Below, piece after piece: positions 34,272 through 45,496 of a stretch of DNA of 64,000 nt. A program made the translations under genes and the position numbers. The notes under the pieces are model-generated. The model was not told the origin of the DNA. It ran no database searches and was given only the letters and a program-made list of their open reading frames with translations. Within the stretch, counting starts at the first letter, position 1, and each line of letters starts with the position of its first letter. Origin of the DNA: Acorus gramineus (taxonomy: Eukaryota > Streptophyta > Magnoliopsida > Acorales > Acoraceae); contig CM060848.1 in NCBI GenBank assembly GCA_030737835.1, forward strand, positions 6,041,267 to 6,105,266, read 5' to 3'.

Positions 34272-35153
34272 TTAATTGACAATGTTGCACAAAGGTGAGA
34301 CTGGGACCTCCGGGATGTGAGGCACCTCGAACTTTGGCAATGGTGGAAGTTCAACCGTTGGTAAGGTTGGGATCTCTGGTAACTTTGGCTCAGACAATTT
34401 TGGGACCTCTGGGACCTCAAGCTTAGGCAACTCAGCGACCTCAAGCTTAGGCACCTTGGGGATCTCAGTCTTGGGTAATGTTGGGACCTCTGGCTTAGGC
34501 AATTCGGGGATCTCATGCTTGGGTAATGTTGTGATCTCCGGCTTAGGCAACTCGTGGATCTCTGGCTTAGGCACTTCGGGGATCTCAGGCTTAGGCAATG
34601 TTGGGTGCTCGGGCTTAGGCAACTCGTGGACCTCTAGCTTATGCAATTCGAGGACCTCAGACTTAGGCAATGTTGGTTGCTCAGGCTTAGGCAACTCATG
34701 GACCTCTGGCTTAGGCAACTCGTGGACCTCTGGCTTAGGCAATGTTGGGTTCTCCGGCTTAGGCAACTCGGAGACATCAGGCTTAGGCAACTCGTGGACA
34801 CAGGTTTAGGCAATGTTGGGACCTCAGGCTTTGGCAATGTTGGGTGCTCTGGGTTAGGCAACTCGTGGACTTCTGGCACAGGCATACTCGGGGACCTCCG
34901 GTTTAAGATAGCGGTTGGGACCTCTATCTTAGGCAACTCGGGGACCCTTGGCTTGGGTAATGTTGGGACCTCTGGCTTAGGCAACTCCGGGACCTCTGGC
35001 TTAGGCAATGTTGGTATGTAGGGTGAGGATTCATGCTCAGGAACTTCAAAAAGATGCCGAGTTGGATGGATCATGAAGCCATTGTTCAAGAAGAGGAGAA
35101 CCAAGAGGGCGTCGTTGCATGAGAGAAAGAAAGTTGAAAGTTTTTGAAGCCAT
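34272..35153 (-). pseudogene. PELPK-type proline-rich protein gene, broken copy B
   Basis: Paralogue of 15661-16587. It has the start context (MASKTF) at 35153, the signal-peptide core (VLLFLNNGFM), the linker EHESSPYIPTLPKPE and many PELPKPEV/HELPKPEH units, ending IVN. The reading moves between frames: a frameshift lies just after the start within the signal peptide (about 35110-35140), a local out-of-frame stretch lies around 34880-34920, and a further shift lies near 34790-34805 in the repeat array. No single frame spans the gene. The promoter with its TATA box is retained. The last 60 residues (LPPLPKFEVPHIPEVP) are well kept. Confidence 0.8.
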
Positions 35154-35194
35154 TGCTGAGCTTGAATTGGATGGTTTCATGAGATGAATGCTAG

Positions 35195-35210
35195 GGTTGG
35201 GTTTTTATAT
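35195..35210 (-). promoter_or_regulatory. TATA box of PELPK copy B
   Basis: ATATAAAAACCCAACC on the minus strand, about 42-57 bases upstream of the former ATG. Same motif and spacing as in copies A and C. Confidence 0.6.
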
Positions 35211-36362
35211 GAAAAGTCCTGTGGGTGTGATTGTGGTTTGAGTCATTGAGATTTACATATTGTTGGTTTGTTAGCTCACCTTCTCAACGATCCACCTTGA
35301 TTTTCTAAAGTGCCAAAAGGATAATTGTTAATTAATTTGGTTTGACTTTTTGGAACTCCCATAAAGGAGCCTGTTCATCTAATCAGCATTAGGTAATTTA
35401 ATTTAAGGAACAAGACCATGCAAGAATACTTTAAATAAATGTTCAGCATGACAATGGGATTTCGATTACAACTTCTGAAATCATGTCAATTTGGTTTACC
35501 AATTTTATTTCCTGGCAATCTACATCTTGTAGTTATGGTCAGAAATCATTGATTTATAGGTCAGCTAAATAAAACTGAGCAATGATACTTTCTCTGTTAG
35601 ATTTAACATATAAATAGATATAATAAAAGTAGGAGAAATTAAAATACATCAAGAAAGATTTATGTTTATAGTCAAGACAATATTTAAATCATGTGTCACT
35701 CTTAAACGATGGTGCTTTCACTCCCTACCCATCATTTTCCATAACTCAAGTAAACCACAATTTGACAACAGTGAAAGTAATATTTTAAGAAAAATATTGA
35801 ATAAAGTTGGGAGTTGTCCAATTTTATTAAATATCGATCACTCAATGATTCACCAAAAAAACAAATGTTGATCACTCAATGAAAGTAGATAAGAAAGCTA
35901 CCAATCATAACAAGATCAAGAAAAATATTTAAAAAATAGGAATTTAAGAACAAGAGGTCATGGCCCAAGACAAAGACAAGCATACCATGTGACAGTTCTA
36001 ATCCAATTCGAGTCCAAATCATAGATACATTATATTTATAATAGTAAACGTTGTGCATCATACCATGGCAATCATGAACCCCCAAAATAATTATACCAAA
36101 ATAACAATTCGCGTGGAATAATTTTTTTTTTGTTTTATTATCTTTTTTATTATTCTTATTTACAAATGTAAAAGTGATGTTTTGTTGTTTGGTTTACTTT
36201 GGATAAATTGATAATAAACAGTAGATAAGATATGAATAAGAATTTATGATTTTTTAAATGACAGTCATCCTCTTGCTCAAATTGTTTGTTTTTTAAAATA
36301 AATGTGAGACATATGTATATGGTTTGATAGATATGACACATTTTGAGATATATGTGATATAA
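35211..36362. other. Upstream region of PELPK copy B; no gene seen
   Basis: 35250-35600 resembles the upstream regions of copies A and C (GTTAGCTCACCTTCTCAAC; GGTCAGCTAAATAAAACTGA). The rest is AT-rich. Confidence 0.5.
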
Positions 36363-36371
36363 TTTTTTAAA

Positions 36372-36646
36372 GGGATTTTTAGTTTTAAGTCTCCACAAAT
36401 CATCATATTTAGTAATCGATCACTCCCTTCTTCGTATTTAGGTTTTAGTCCCCCGATTTAAAGGATAATTCATGGATAGGTCCCTCACAGGGACTAAACA
36501 ATAAATTAAATAATTTATGGATAGGTCCCTCTCAGGGACTAAAAAGGAACTATCATTTAAATCTGGGGACTAAAACCTAAATACGAAGAAGGGAGGGATC
36601 GATCACTAAATATGATAGTTTGTGGGGACTTAAAACTAAAAATCAT
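36372..36646. mobile_element. Hairpin MITE, Mutator-like
   Basis: The two halves are near-perfect reverse complements (TTTTTAGTTTTAAGTCTCCAC and inverse; CCTTCTTCGTATTTAGG and inverse). A 9-bp TTTTTTAAA duplication lies at 36363-36371 and 36647-36655, the target size of Mutator-like elements. The centre repeats GGATAGGTCCCTC. Confidence 0.75.
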
Positions 36647-36840
36647 TTTTTTAAAATGACACACAATGATATTTTTATCTATTGTCATAAATATCATCTG
36701 ATAAAAATAGTTATCGAGCCTATACCTAACTTATCGTTATAGAGGTGTATTATCCCAAAACAAACAACTTATTTTATTCGCTTCTATTCCCCTTTGTTAC
36801 CCCCGCTTATACTTCTCCCCAAATGGGGGAATAGATGAGG

Positions 36841-37089
36841 TCATATGTTTGCCATGGAGATATCATTTATCCATCTATCCAGCCAAAAGAGAATAGCCCA
36901 CCTAATACCAATTTGACAATGGGTCTTGTTCGAGAAGGTCATCTGCAAGGACATCATCCCATTTAAAATCCCCACCATGATAAAGTTCATGTTGTGGGTG
37001 CTCCTCGCTTGGGCTGAATTTATATTCTCCTCTTGAAGTATCTTTGACAAAATAAAATCCAGTGTCACTGTAATTGGTGCATCAGTCAT
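36841..37089 (-). pseudogene. Possible short LINE pol fragment
   Basis: An 82-codon frame ends ILFWLDRWINDISMANI, which resembles the FWxDRW segment found after the reverse transcriptase in plant LINE proteins. The rest is not recognisable. Weak evidence. Confidence 0.25.
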
Positions 37090-37095
37090 GTTATC

Positions 37096-37965
37096 ACTAC
37101 AACAAATTTAATTATTAGCTAGGAGCTTTTAATTGCGAAATCAATTTTTGTAGTGAAATAGGACTTTTACCTGCAAAAAAAGAATTCATAGCAAATAATT
37201 TTACCTTTCTCTATGAAATTCAATTTCGTTGCAAAAGGTAAAAAAAAAGATAACTTTTAGCAGCGAATTTGCATTTCGTAGCAAATCGTCTTACATTTTA
37301 GCACTACAAAATTGTATTTCGTAGTAATAGATATATCTTTTAGGTGCGAAATTATATTTCGTAACAATTAGGGCTGCAACTTGGGTTGGGTTGAACCCGA
37401 ATCCGACGGGTTGAACCCAATTTTATATGGGTTGGGTTGGCCAAATTGGGCTCGGGCTCAGATTCGGGTTGGCTAATTCGGGTTGACTCACAAATTGGGT
37501 TGGGTTCGGGTTGGCCTCATTCACAACCCAACCCAACCCGAACCCGTAAACTAATAGTTAAAAAAAAAATCACGGTCGTTCATTCTATAGCTCCTAATAT
37601 GGGCCGTTCAAATTTTAGGTAAATCTAACTAATCTTATTGGTTGGGTCAAGTTGATTTATTTAATTTATACATCATGTTTAAAAATCGGGTTGGGTCGAG
37701 TTGGGTCGGGTTGATCCATTAATTGCGGGTTGGGTTCGACTTAGTCTAATTCGGGTTGAAAATTGAGTTGGGGTCAACTCAAACCAAACCCGTCCGAGTT
37801 GCAGCCCTAGTAGTAATAGATGTGTCTTTTAGCTACGACATAGACATTCGTAGTGAAAGAAATGACTTTTGGCCGCAAAGTTCATTTTCGGAGCAAAAAC
37901 ATTGACATTTAGCTGCAAAAGACTTGACTTTTAGCTGCTAAATAAAATTTCGTAACAAAATTTTT
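37096..37965. mobile_element. CACTA (En/Spm-like) element terminus, truncated
   Basis: It starts CACTACAACAAATTT, the characteristic CACTA end, followed by many copies in both orientations of a subterminal motif of the form TTTTAGCTGCGAAA / ATTTCGTAGC. No matching right end (TTGTAGTG) was found, so only one end is present. It is interrupted by a hAT MITE at 37369-37809. No transposase. Confidence 0.65.
37369..37809. mobile_element. hAT-type MITE inside the CACTA end
   Basis: Terminal inverted repeats TAGGGCTGCAACTTGGG and TAGGGCTGCAACTCGGA. 8-bp flanking duplications GTAACAAT (37361-37368) and GTAGTAAT (37810-37817) match at six of eight bases. The interior is rich in GGGTTGGGTT and AACCCAACCC motifs. 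Confidence 0.75.
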
Positions 37966-39279
37966 AGGGATTTTCATAAGATTTTATTTGTTACAAAATC
38001 AAATTATGATTTACACTGCATCACTATCAGACTGAGATCCTTTTGATTATAAATTCTTTCTATAATTTGATTCCAAACATGAATAATAAAATTTAAACAT
38101 TATTTATTATACTGGACAACGAGCGATAGAAGTCCTTTTTTCATATATACTTTTCGTTATTCAAATATGTATAAATAGAAAAAATGGACAAAGATAGAAA
38201 TTAGTATATTTGATCTAGATATATACTTTATTTTCCACACTAGTCCATCATCGAATTAGATGATTTGTTATATTAATTATGTTTGTAATTAAATATTCAG
38301 AAGGACATTTTAATTTGGGTCATGCATGTGCTTGTAATTAACTCTTTTTCAGAGAACATTATGTAATTGATTGAGGTTTGTTGATATCAAAGTTGAGTAT
38401 ATTTATTTTGACATTACATACAATTCGTTTGTTCTTGTCTTTAATGAGCTCAATGTCAAAGTAGATTTTTAGTTATCGCTTATATATATAATGTGTATTT
38501 ATTAAGAGCAAGTACAAATAATACATTGCAAAAGTTTATAAAAAGCCAAACTTAAACCCCAAACCAATTTTTTTTTTTTATTGTTAATTGTGATTTGTAT
38601 TTTTTTTAATTGAGAAAATGTACAAAGAATCAAAACAAGTATACTTTATTTAGGAGATTGTACCAGAACAGTAGAGAATCAAACCAAACCCATGTTTGTT
38701 TCATGAATAAAAAAGTGAATAAAGGAAAAATAAGCATCTTATATTAAATTGCTTTTCAGCGATCAGGGTCTATTCCAAACCAAATAAACACCGATCACTG
38801 AACCGATTAGTGTTTTGTTAGGAATCTTATATTAAATTCCCTTTTAGAGGATGAGATGTTCTCCGAGGAACTAGGATTTCATAATAATTCATATAATTTT
38901 ATTTCTATAAAATGTACTCTTTTGATTTGCACATGAAAGTTATGATCTAGGCTTTTCATTAAAATCTTAATTGCAGTATTATCACAACAATATCATCAAC
39001 AATATATCTGTGAAGAAAAAATATGTGCAACTAGTAGTTGACAAACAAACATCATTAACTTATTAAAAAAAATTATAGAAAGCCATACAACTTTAATAAT
39101 ACAAGAAAGTCATGTTTCAATAATTTCAATATCGATTATGTGGGGGTCCATTGATCGTAGGGCGACAGAGATGTCGTATTATATCATATCCTCATGTTAA
39201 TAAGATATAAGTTGTGATATAATATTTTTATATTTTTTATAAATGCATCCGTAAAAAAATTATGTAACCAAATTTTCAA
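37966..39279. other. Intergenic, no gene seen
   Basis: AT-rich with no recognised features. Confidence 0.5.
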
Positions 39280-40400
39280 TCAGAGTGCTCCAAATGACAC
39301 AGGCACAACATGGGGAGCTGATTTCATTGCATCTGGAAGGAGCTTTCTATTGTTCTTCTTGGGATGCTTGTGAACTTCCTGCCATTCATGGACAATCTTT
39401 TCGTTGCCTTTCCCATTTGCTACGGCATGGACTACCTTGTCACCCTGTCTACCAGATGTAGTAGTCACTTGGGGTTTCATGATACAACAGGCTTCATCAT
39501 GCCAAAAAGTATGACAATACTTGAAAGCACTTGGTTCCCAATCATAATCAACCTGAAAGGTTTCTCGGATGCCCGGAGAGATGTCTACTAGTTTGGAATC
39601 TGGAAGAACCTGAGATACCTGAACCTCCACGCAAAAGTGGGCATACGAGGCTCGACTACATTTCATTGTAGACGAATCAGCATAGAGGGGGACTCCAATG
39701 ATGCTGCCTACGCAACTGAGACTATCTTCCTCCAATAAGGGAGGGGAAGGTTTGGAAACCTAACTCATATGGGAATGCTACTTAACCTGTCTTGTTCCAT
39801 GCGCACAAATGGACTCCATTTACGAAGAATAAATGGACAATGATCCATGGTCCATGGCCCACCTTCAAGAACACCATTAACATCCTCAACAAGATCAAAT
39901 TTGACAGTAAAGAAGCCATTGCCATGAAGATGGATCTTCATTTCACCTTTTGGATTCCACAATTTCCTCCAAAATTGCACAAATGGAGTGTAGACAGGAA
40001 CCTTACCAATGATATATCCCACTACAGTCTGGTTCTATTTCGGGATGTTTTTGGCATAGGCCTTTGGAATTAGGGATGCTACCATGCACGAGCCATCAAT
40101 GGTGGGTTCTATGAACTTCAAAGAGCCACTCGACGAAGGGGTAGTTGCAGGAGGCAAGGTTTGAAACAAAGATCCCCAACTCTTGATCTACCGGGAAGAG
40201 GACGGAGGAGGGATGAAAGCAGCCTTCCTTCTCGGATTTGGGGTGGCGAGGCCACGAGCAAAGGAACCTTTTGGGGGAAGAGCAAGAAAAGCATCCAGGG
40301 CAGCAAGAGGGGGTGATTTGGGTTTTTCTACAATCGTAAAAACTGCATAATCACGCAACCAAACGCTGTCTCTTGTAGGAGTTAAGATATAGGTATACAT
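39280..40400 (-). pseudogene. LINE ORF1-like relic (DUF4283 plus zinc knuckle)
   Basis: Minus-strand pieces in different frames give, in order, a proline-rich N-terminus (40400-40118), a DUF4283 domain (40022-39765: GKVPVYTPFVQFWRKLWNP; NGFFTVKFDLVEDVNGVLEG; GPWTMDHCPFILRKWSP) and a zf-CCHC_4-type part (39735-39280: GVPLYADSSTMKCSRASYAH; DYDWEPSAFKYCHTFWHDEA). At least two breaks in frame separate them. The zinc knuckle has lost its first cysteine (FKYC in place of CxxC). No reverse transcriptase follows at the left end, so the element is truncated or internally deleted. Confidence 0.65.
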
Positions 40401-40618
40401 ATTGAAGGACTAAAAGTACACAAAATGATTTGGTTAATGTCAAGCAATGTTTATTCAACGGATAAACATTGAAAAGTACACCTGTTATTAGCCTTAAGGT
40501 GGTTTTTTTTATTGTATGCCCCCCCCCCCCCCCCCCTCTCTCTCCAATTCGGACCTCTTGTAACTATGCTTATCAGGTATAAAAGGTCTAAGTTTTTGGA
40601 AAAAAAAATAAAATAAAA
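40401..40618. other. Short intergenic stretch with C18 run
   Basis: Holds the poly-C run at 40519-40536. Nothing else seen. Confidence 0.6.
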
Positions 40619-40621
40619 GTA

Positions 40622-41079
40622 TTCAACGCAGCATGAAACGATAGAAAAAATCCGACAAACGTTGAGATCTCATAAACTTCTTGAATCCACAAGAAATTTT
40701 TGAATCCATAAGGAAGAAACCCCAAATTAGAGGAAACTCAAAATATTATTGATAAAAAAATTGAAAATCCTATATTATAAGTCTCATATTTGTATTAATA
40801 ACAGAAAATTAAAAAAAATGCTAAAATAGTAAAATTTAAAAACTAACTTTTATGATTATATAAAATCCTAAATGATTATAGGAATTGATAAAGATCAATT
40901 CCGATCTGTTATAATAGAGATATTTCGCTAATTTGATGGCCTATATCAAGAAATTTTTGAAAACTATGCGTTGTTAGTTGTATCACAACTAATCCAGCAG
41001 ATCTCTACGATATGTATCATCATGTAAAATTTCATGCTATTATGAGATCCTGATCTACATCAAAATCTATCTTACATCA
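40622..41079 (-). repeat. Solo LTR-like copy of the gag-only element family
   Basis: It starts with AACGCAGCATGAAACG and ends CTATCTTACATCA, following the same order of blocks as the LTRs at 1450-4356 (AATATTATTGAT, ATTGATA, TCATGTAAAATTTCATGC). No internal region is attached and no target duplication was found. Fossil, more diverged than the left-end copies. Confidence 0.6.
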
Positions 41080-41099
41080 CCTCTTATACCTCGTAGTGT

Positions 41100-41314
41100 T
41101 TTTTAAAACATCATACCACTCTCACCACAAGACCCAAAGAAAAAAACACACACAAACTTTTATAGGACTTCTTCTTTTATTAGTTTTCATTGATTAAGAA
41201 TTACACAACCACTTTACATCCTTTTATAGGGAGTTGGGACTTGAAGATTAAGAAAAACAATAAATCTAGAAAATACATAAAAATTTAAATCTCCTAATGA
41301 GGGCAAATAACATA
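41100..41314 (-). other. Second orphan AGL80-like 3' flank
   Basis: Resembles 12745-12960 downstream of the MADS gene (ACATCATACCACTCTCACCA; TTCTTCTTTTATT; ACACAACC...CATCCTTTTATAGGG). No coding homology is attached. It is wedged between LTR fragments. Confidence 0.5.
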
Positions 41315-42184
41315 TTATTAAAATCAATGGTCATGATCTCAGAATCAGACGAAATTTTACATGATGAAATATATCGAAGAAATCTTCTGCATTAATTATT
41401 ATACAACTAAAAATTCTTATATTTTGAAAAATTAAATTTGTGATATCTCAATCATATCCTACGAGCATATAGGATTTCATAGAATCAGAAAAATTAGTTT
41501 TTGGATTTTACTATTTTTAGTAATTTTTTTAATTTTTTAATATAGACGTTGTTCCTCGAACGCTTTCCGCAGATCCTCCAACCCACGACCACTGTCAATA
41601 GGTTGGTTGTCTCTCACTTTGTTATCTGCCATCGAAACCAGGTAAATCCTCGCTCTGATACCACTTAACGCAGCGTAAAACTGATAAGAAGATCCAACAA
41701 GCATTGAGATCTCATAAACTCCTTGAATCGTCAAGGAATCCTTAAATCCACAAGAAAGAATGTCCCAAAAGAGAGGAAATTCGAAATATTATTGATAATA
41801 ACTGAAAACCCTATATTACAAGTCTGATATTTATACTAATAACATAAAATTAAAAAAAATTAATAAAAATAGAAAAATTTAAAAACTAATTTTTCTGATT
41901 CTATGAGATCATAAATGATCATAGAAATTAATTCCGATATGTTATGATTGAGATATCACAAATCTAAACTTATTAAAAATAGTAAAATCGCTAATTTAAA
42001 GGCCTAAATGAATGAATTTTTAAAAAATAAGAATTGTTAGTTATATAACAACTAGTCCAGAAGATCTCCTCGATATATTTCACCATGTTAATTTTCGTCC
42101 AATTCCGAGATCGTGACTATTGATTTGTAATTTATTTGGTGAACCTCTTTTGGTGGTCCCATCTGTATAATTTGTTATACATCA
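41315..42184. mobile_element. Mirrored LTR fragments with gag leader (fossil)
   Basis: Right part: an LTR of about 519 bp (41666-42184, minus orientation) with primer-binding site GCTCTGATACCA at 41652-41663 and the first ~30 codons of the gag leader (MADNKVRDNQPIDSGRGLED) at 41545-41640. Left part: 41315-41540 is a piece of the same LTR in opposite orientation. Most of gag is missing. Broken, and probably rearranged after insertion. Confidence 0.65.
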
Positions 42185-42750
42185 CATACTTTTGTATTGG
42201 TTCTTCTTTTAAAACTTTATATATTTAGATATATTTGACAAGTAATTTTAGGTTGTTTTTATATTATATTTAAATTAACTATCAAAATATATGTTTTTTG
42301 TCATTCTATATCACTATCTTGAAAACACATCACAATGCATAAATGTTATGTCATTTTTCATCACAGACACAAACAACAGTTTTATTTTCTGTCATTTTCT
42401 GTTACAGACACAAACACAGTTTTTATTTTCCATCACTTTCCGTTACAGGCACAAATAACATATAAACTGGTTAAAGGAAAAATGAGTAATTTTCCATCAC
42501 TTTCTCTCTTACCAATATTCTTTCACTTTTTCTCATTTTCCCTTTAAGATTGTGCACAAATACACTCTTAACAAGGGTTCACGGTCTGAATTCTTGTATA
42601 AACTCCTAAATGATTGGAATCATTTATGTAGAGGTCTGCAAAACCACTATAATTTTTGTGAATTTATTTCTCTTAGAACAAGTGTGCATTAGGGAGTGCA
42701 TCGTCGCAGCATTTACATCTGCGGACACAGTGGAACGCCAACTCTAAGGC
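42185..42750. other. Intergenic, no gene seen
   Basis: AT-rich. 42350-42480 repeats a phrase of about 37 bp (CACAGACACAAACA...TTTTCTGTCA-like) three times imperfectly. Confidence 0.45.
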
Positions 42751-43140
42751 TCCATTTGGGAGAGCGTCAAGCTAGTGGTGGCATCGGAGAATGCCGGCAA
42801 ATGCGAACGCACAGATAAACTCTTTTTTTACATTTGCGTTGAACACACTGAAACTTTGAAAGAGCTTGTCGTATTCGCATTTTCACCTTTTTCCACATTC
42901 CAGAGTCTGTGAAACACTGCATCGCCCTACTGTGGGTCCCCCCTCCCCCCCTTTTCGCCCACCGCAGATGCCCTCACCTCATGCCCAAACAGGCCCTAAA
43001 AAAAAGAACAAAAAAAATGTGCGTTCGCATTTGAAGGCTCTAGATAGTGTTGAACGCTTATTTTTCCTATAGTCCAAAATGTTTTAAAACAGTGTTTCTC
43101 TGACTCACCCTTGCTTCTCCCAACGCAGTGCCCCCAAACA
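42750..43140. mobile_element. Possible MITE downstream of PELPK gene C
   Basis: The ends GGCTCCATTTGGG and the inverse of CCCCCAAACACACC are loosely inverted. The interior carries GCGTTCGCATTTG-type motifs, also present in the unit downstream of PELPK gene A (14891-15057). Termini and target duplication are uncertain. Confidence 0.3.
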
Positions 43141-43469
43141 CACCAAACTATTTTGGGCGTTTTAGATTTTCGTTCGACTGATCAAAATACACTCATTTAC
43201 CAAAAAAAAAATACACATACAAAATTGCTACTTGGGTATAAATATCAATATATCATCTCCAATCAACACTGAAAAATATGGGTAACACAAATCATTCAAT
43301 ATATCTCAATGAAAGACAAGTACAAAACACTCAATGATGACAATAGAGAAGCAAATCACACAACGTATAACAAATATGAGCTCCCACAGACCTCACAATC
43401 TGGAGCATGGCATGAAATATTTATTCAAGACTAGATAAAATATAATATGGTTCTTCACTCCATAATCAC
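43141..43469 (-). other. 3' flank of PELPK gene C
   Basis: Related to the 3' flank of gene A (15420-15660). No separate gene. Confidence 0.5.
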
Positions 43470-44168
43470 TCATGGGCTGTGTGGGATGACTGGTTTCTCC
43501 GGAATGTGAGGTATCTCCACCTTCGGGATGGTTGGGATCTCCGGCAATTTTGGGACCTCTGGCAACTCCGGGATCTCAAGCTTAGGCAATGTTGGGAGCT
43601 CGGGCTTGGGCAATGTTGGGATCTCCAGCTTAGGCAACTTTGGGATCTCAGGCTTTGGCAACGTTGGGACCTCAGGCTTTGGGGCCTCCGGGACATCCAG
43701 CTCAGGCTTTGGGACCTCCGGCTTCGGGGCCTCTGGCTTTGGCAACTCGGGAACTTCTGGTTTTGGCAATGTTGGGACCTCCGGGACATCCAGCTTTGGC
43801 TTTGGGACCTCCGGCTTCGGGGCCTCTGGCTTTGGCAACTCGGGAACTTCTAGCTTTGGCAATGTTGGGACCTCCGGCTTAGGCAACGTTGGGACCTCAG
43901 GCTTTGGGACCTCTGGGACATCCAGCTTAGGCAATGTCGGGACCTCAGGCTTTGGGACCTCCGGCTTCGGGTCCTCTGGCTTTGGCAACTCGGGGACCTC
44001 CGGTTTGGGCAAAGTTGGGACTTCTGGCTTGGGCAATGATGGTACGGAAGGTGGGGATTCATGCTCGGGAGCTTCCGAAAGATGTCGAGCTGCATCGCTC
44101 ATGAAACCATTGTTGATGGAGAGGAGAACGAAGAGGGCGTATGAGAGGAAGAAAGTTTTGGAAGCCAT
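43470..44168 (-). CDS. PELPK-type secreted proline-rich repeat protein, copy C
   Basis: A 232-residue protein from the ATG at 44168. Signal peptide MASKTFFLSYALFVLLSINN, then GFMSDAARHL and the linker EAPEHESPPSV. About 20 repeat units follow, mostly VPTLPKPE and VPELPKPE with inserted KPEAPKPEVPKPE runs. The HEL variant common in copy A is missing. The C-terminus (IPTIPKVEIPHIPEKPVIPH) matches copy A's end. It is presumed to be secreted to the cell wall like other PELPK proteins. The promoter and 3' flank are shared with copy A. The repeat changes suggest array turnover between paralogues. Confidence 0.85.
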   Translation of the reverse strand: MASKTFFLSYALFVLLSINNGFMSDAARHLSEAPEHESPPSVPSLPKPEVPTLPKPEVPELPKPEDPKPEVPKPEVPTLPKLDVPEVPKPEVPTLPKPEVPTLPKLEVPELPKPEAPKPEVPKPKLDVPEVPTLPKPEVPELPKPEAPKPEVPKPELDVPEAPKPEVPTLPKPEIPKLPKLEIPTLPKPELPTLPKLEIPELPEVPKLPEIPTIPKVEIPHIPEKPVIPHSP

Positions 44169-44208
44169 TGGTAAACTTTGGATGGTTTGATGAGGTGATG
44201 AAAGCTAG

Positions 44209-44224
44209 GGTTGGGTTTTTATAG
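44209..44224 (-). promoter_or_regulatory. TATA box of PELPK gene C
   Basis: CTATAAAAACCCAACC on the minus strand, 41-56 bases upstream of the ATG, identical to the box of gene A. Confidence 0.7.
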
Positions 44225-44898
44225 GAAAGTGTTGTAGGTGATTGTGTATTGAGTGTATGAATGGACTTGTTTGTTGGTAGGGTTTTTCTTCGTGTTGGTG
44301 GGAAGAGGACTTGTGATTCGCATTGTTAGTTCACCTTCTTAACCATCCTCATTTTGAAGTGTCAAGTTAATATATATATACTTAATTTGGTTTACCAACT
44401 TTACGTAGGTAAGAAGAACAAGACTTGTAAACAAATAATGAAACCAAGACATAATATTTTCAAAATAAGAATAGGATTTTGATTAAAACCACTGAAGTCA
44501 AATCAAGTTGGTGTACCAACATTGATTTAATTTCCTTATAGCAATGCCACAGTATAGAGTTATGGCTTTCAATTATTGGCAAGCATTGACATATAACCCT
44601 CACTTTTCTTTAACCAATCAGTATATACATACTCGATTAAAAAAAATGAAAAAAAACAATTATTTCAATTTATTAGAGTACTTACCTATGTTTTATCACT
44701 TATATACTTCATTACACAAGTATACACATGTTGGAAGCTGTAGAAGAACCATCCGAATGATTTTAACATTTTTCTTGATTTATAGGTTAGCTAAATAAAA
44801 TTGAACATTGATATTTACTAAGAGATCTCTATTTGATTAAGCTTCTTTAAATCACTATTAAATATTGCCCATAAATTGGCATGCATTGCATAAGCAGT
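44225..44898. other. Upstream region of PELPK gene C; no gene seen
   Basis: 44310-44600 shares blocks with the other PELPK promoters (GTTAGTTCACCTTCTTAACC; GTTTACCAACTTTA). The remainder is AT-rich. Confidence 0.5.
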
Positions 44899-44906
44899 GT
44901 CTGTTA

Positions 44907-45488
44907 TAAGGATGGCAGTGCATGGGACGGGATAAACGGGAAACCCGCCCCGATCAGACCCTATTGGGAGAGGTTTGGTCCTTTAAATGTCAAACCCGAA
45001 CCCGACCCGTCCCAACCCGATGAAGATATGGGACGGGTTTGGAATTTAAGTGCTAACCCCCGCCTGTTATACCCTGTTTAAATTATTCATATAATTCAAA
45101 TGATATGATAAATAAATTAAACTAGCATATTATATATTATTATTATTTATAAAATATTTAAGAATGCATTAAGTAATATTATATAACATAACAAATAACA
45201 ATAATTATTTAATTTTTAATATAAGAAAGAATAAAAAATTTAAAAAATATTTTAAAAATTGGAATTTTTAAATTCGTACCCTTCTAAATAAGATGGGATG
45301 AGACGGGTTTGAGTTCTTTAAAAACCCATTGGAACAGGTTTGGAATGACATAATAAAACTCGTCACAGGTTTGGGACAGAGTAATAAAACCTGTTACGGG
45401 TTTGGGACGAGTTTGAAACAAAATTTTATTAGTGAGTTTAAGATTGAAATTAATAAAACCCGTCCCAAACCATTCCGTTGCCATCCTA
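44907..45488. mobile_element. hAT-type MITE
   Basis: Ends TAAGGATGGCAGTGC and TAGGATGGCAACGGA are inverted repeats. Flanking 8-bp duplications GTCTGTTA (44899-44906) and GTATGTTA (45489-45496) differ at one base. Subterminal GGGACGGGTTT-type motifs are present at both ends. The interior is AT-rich and non-coding. Confidence 0.8.
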
Positions 45489-45496
45489 GTATGTTA

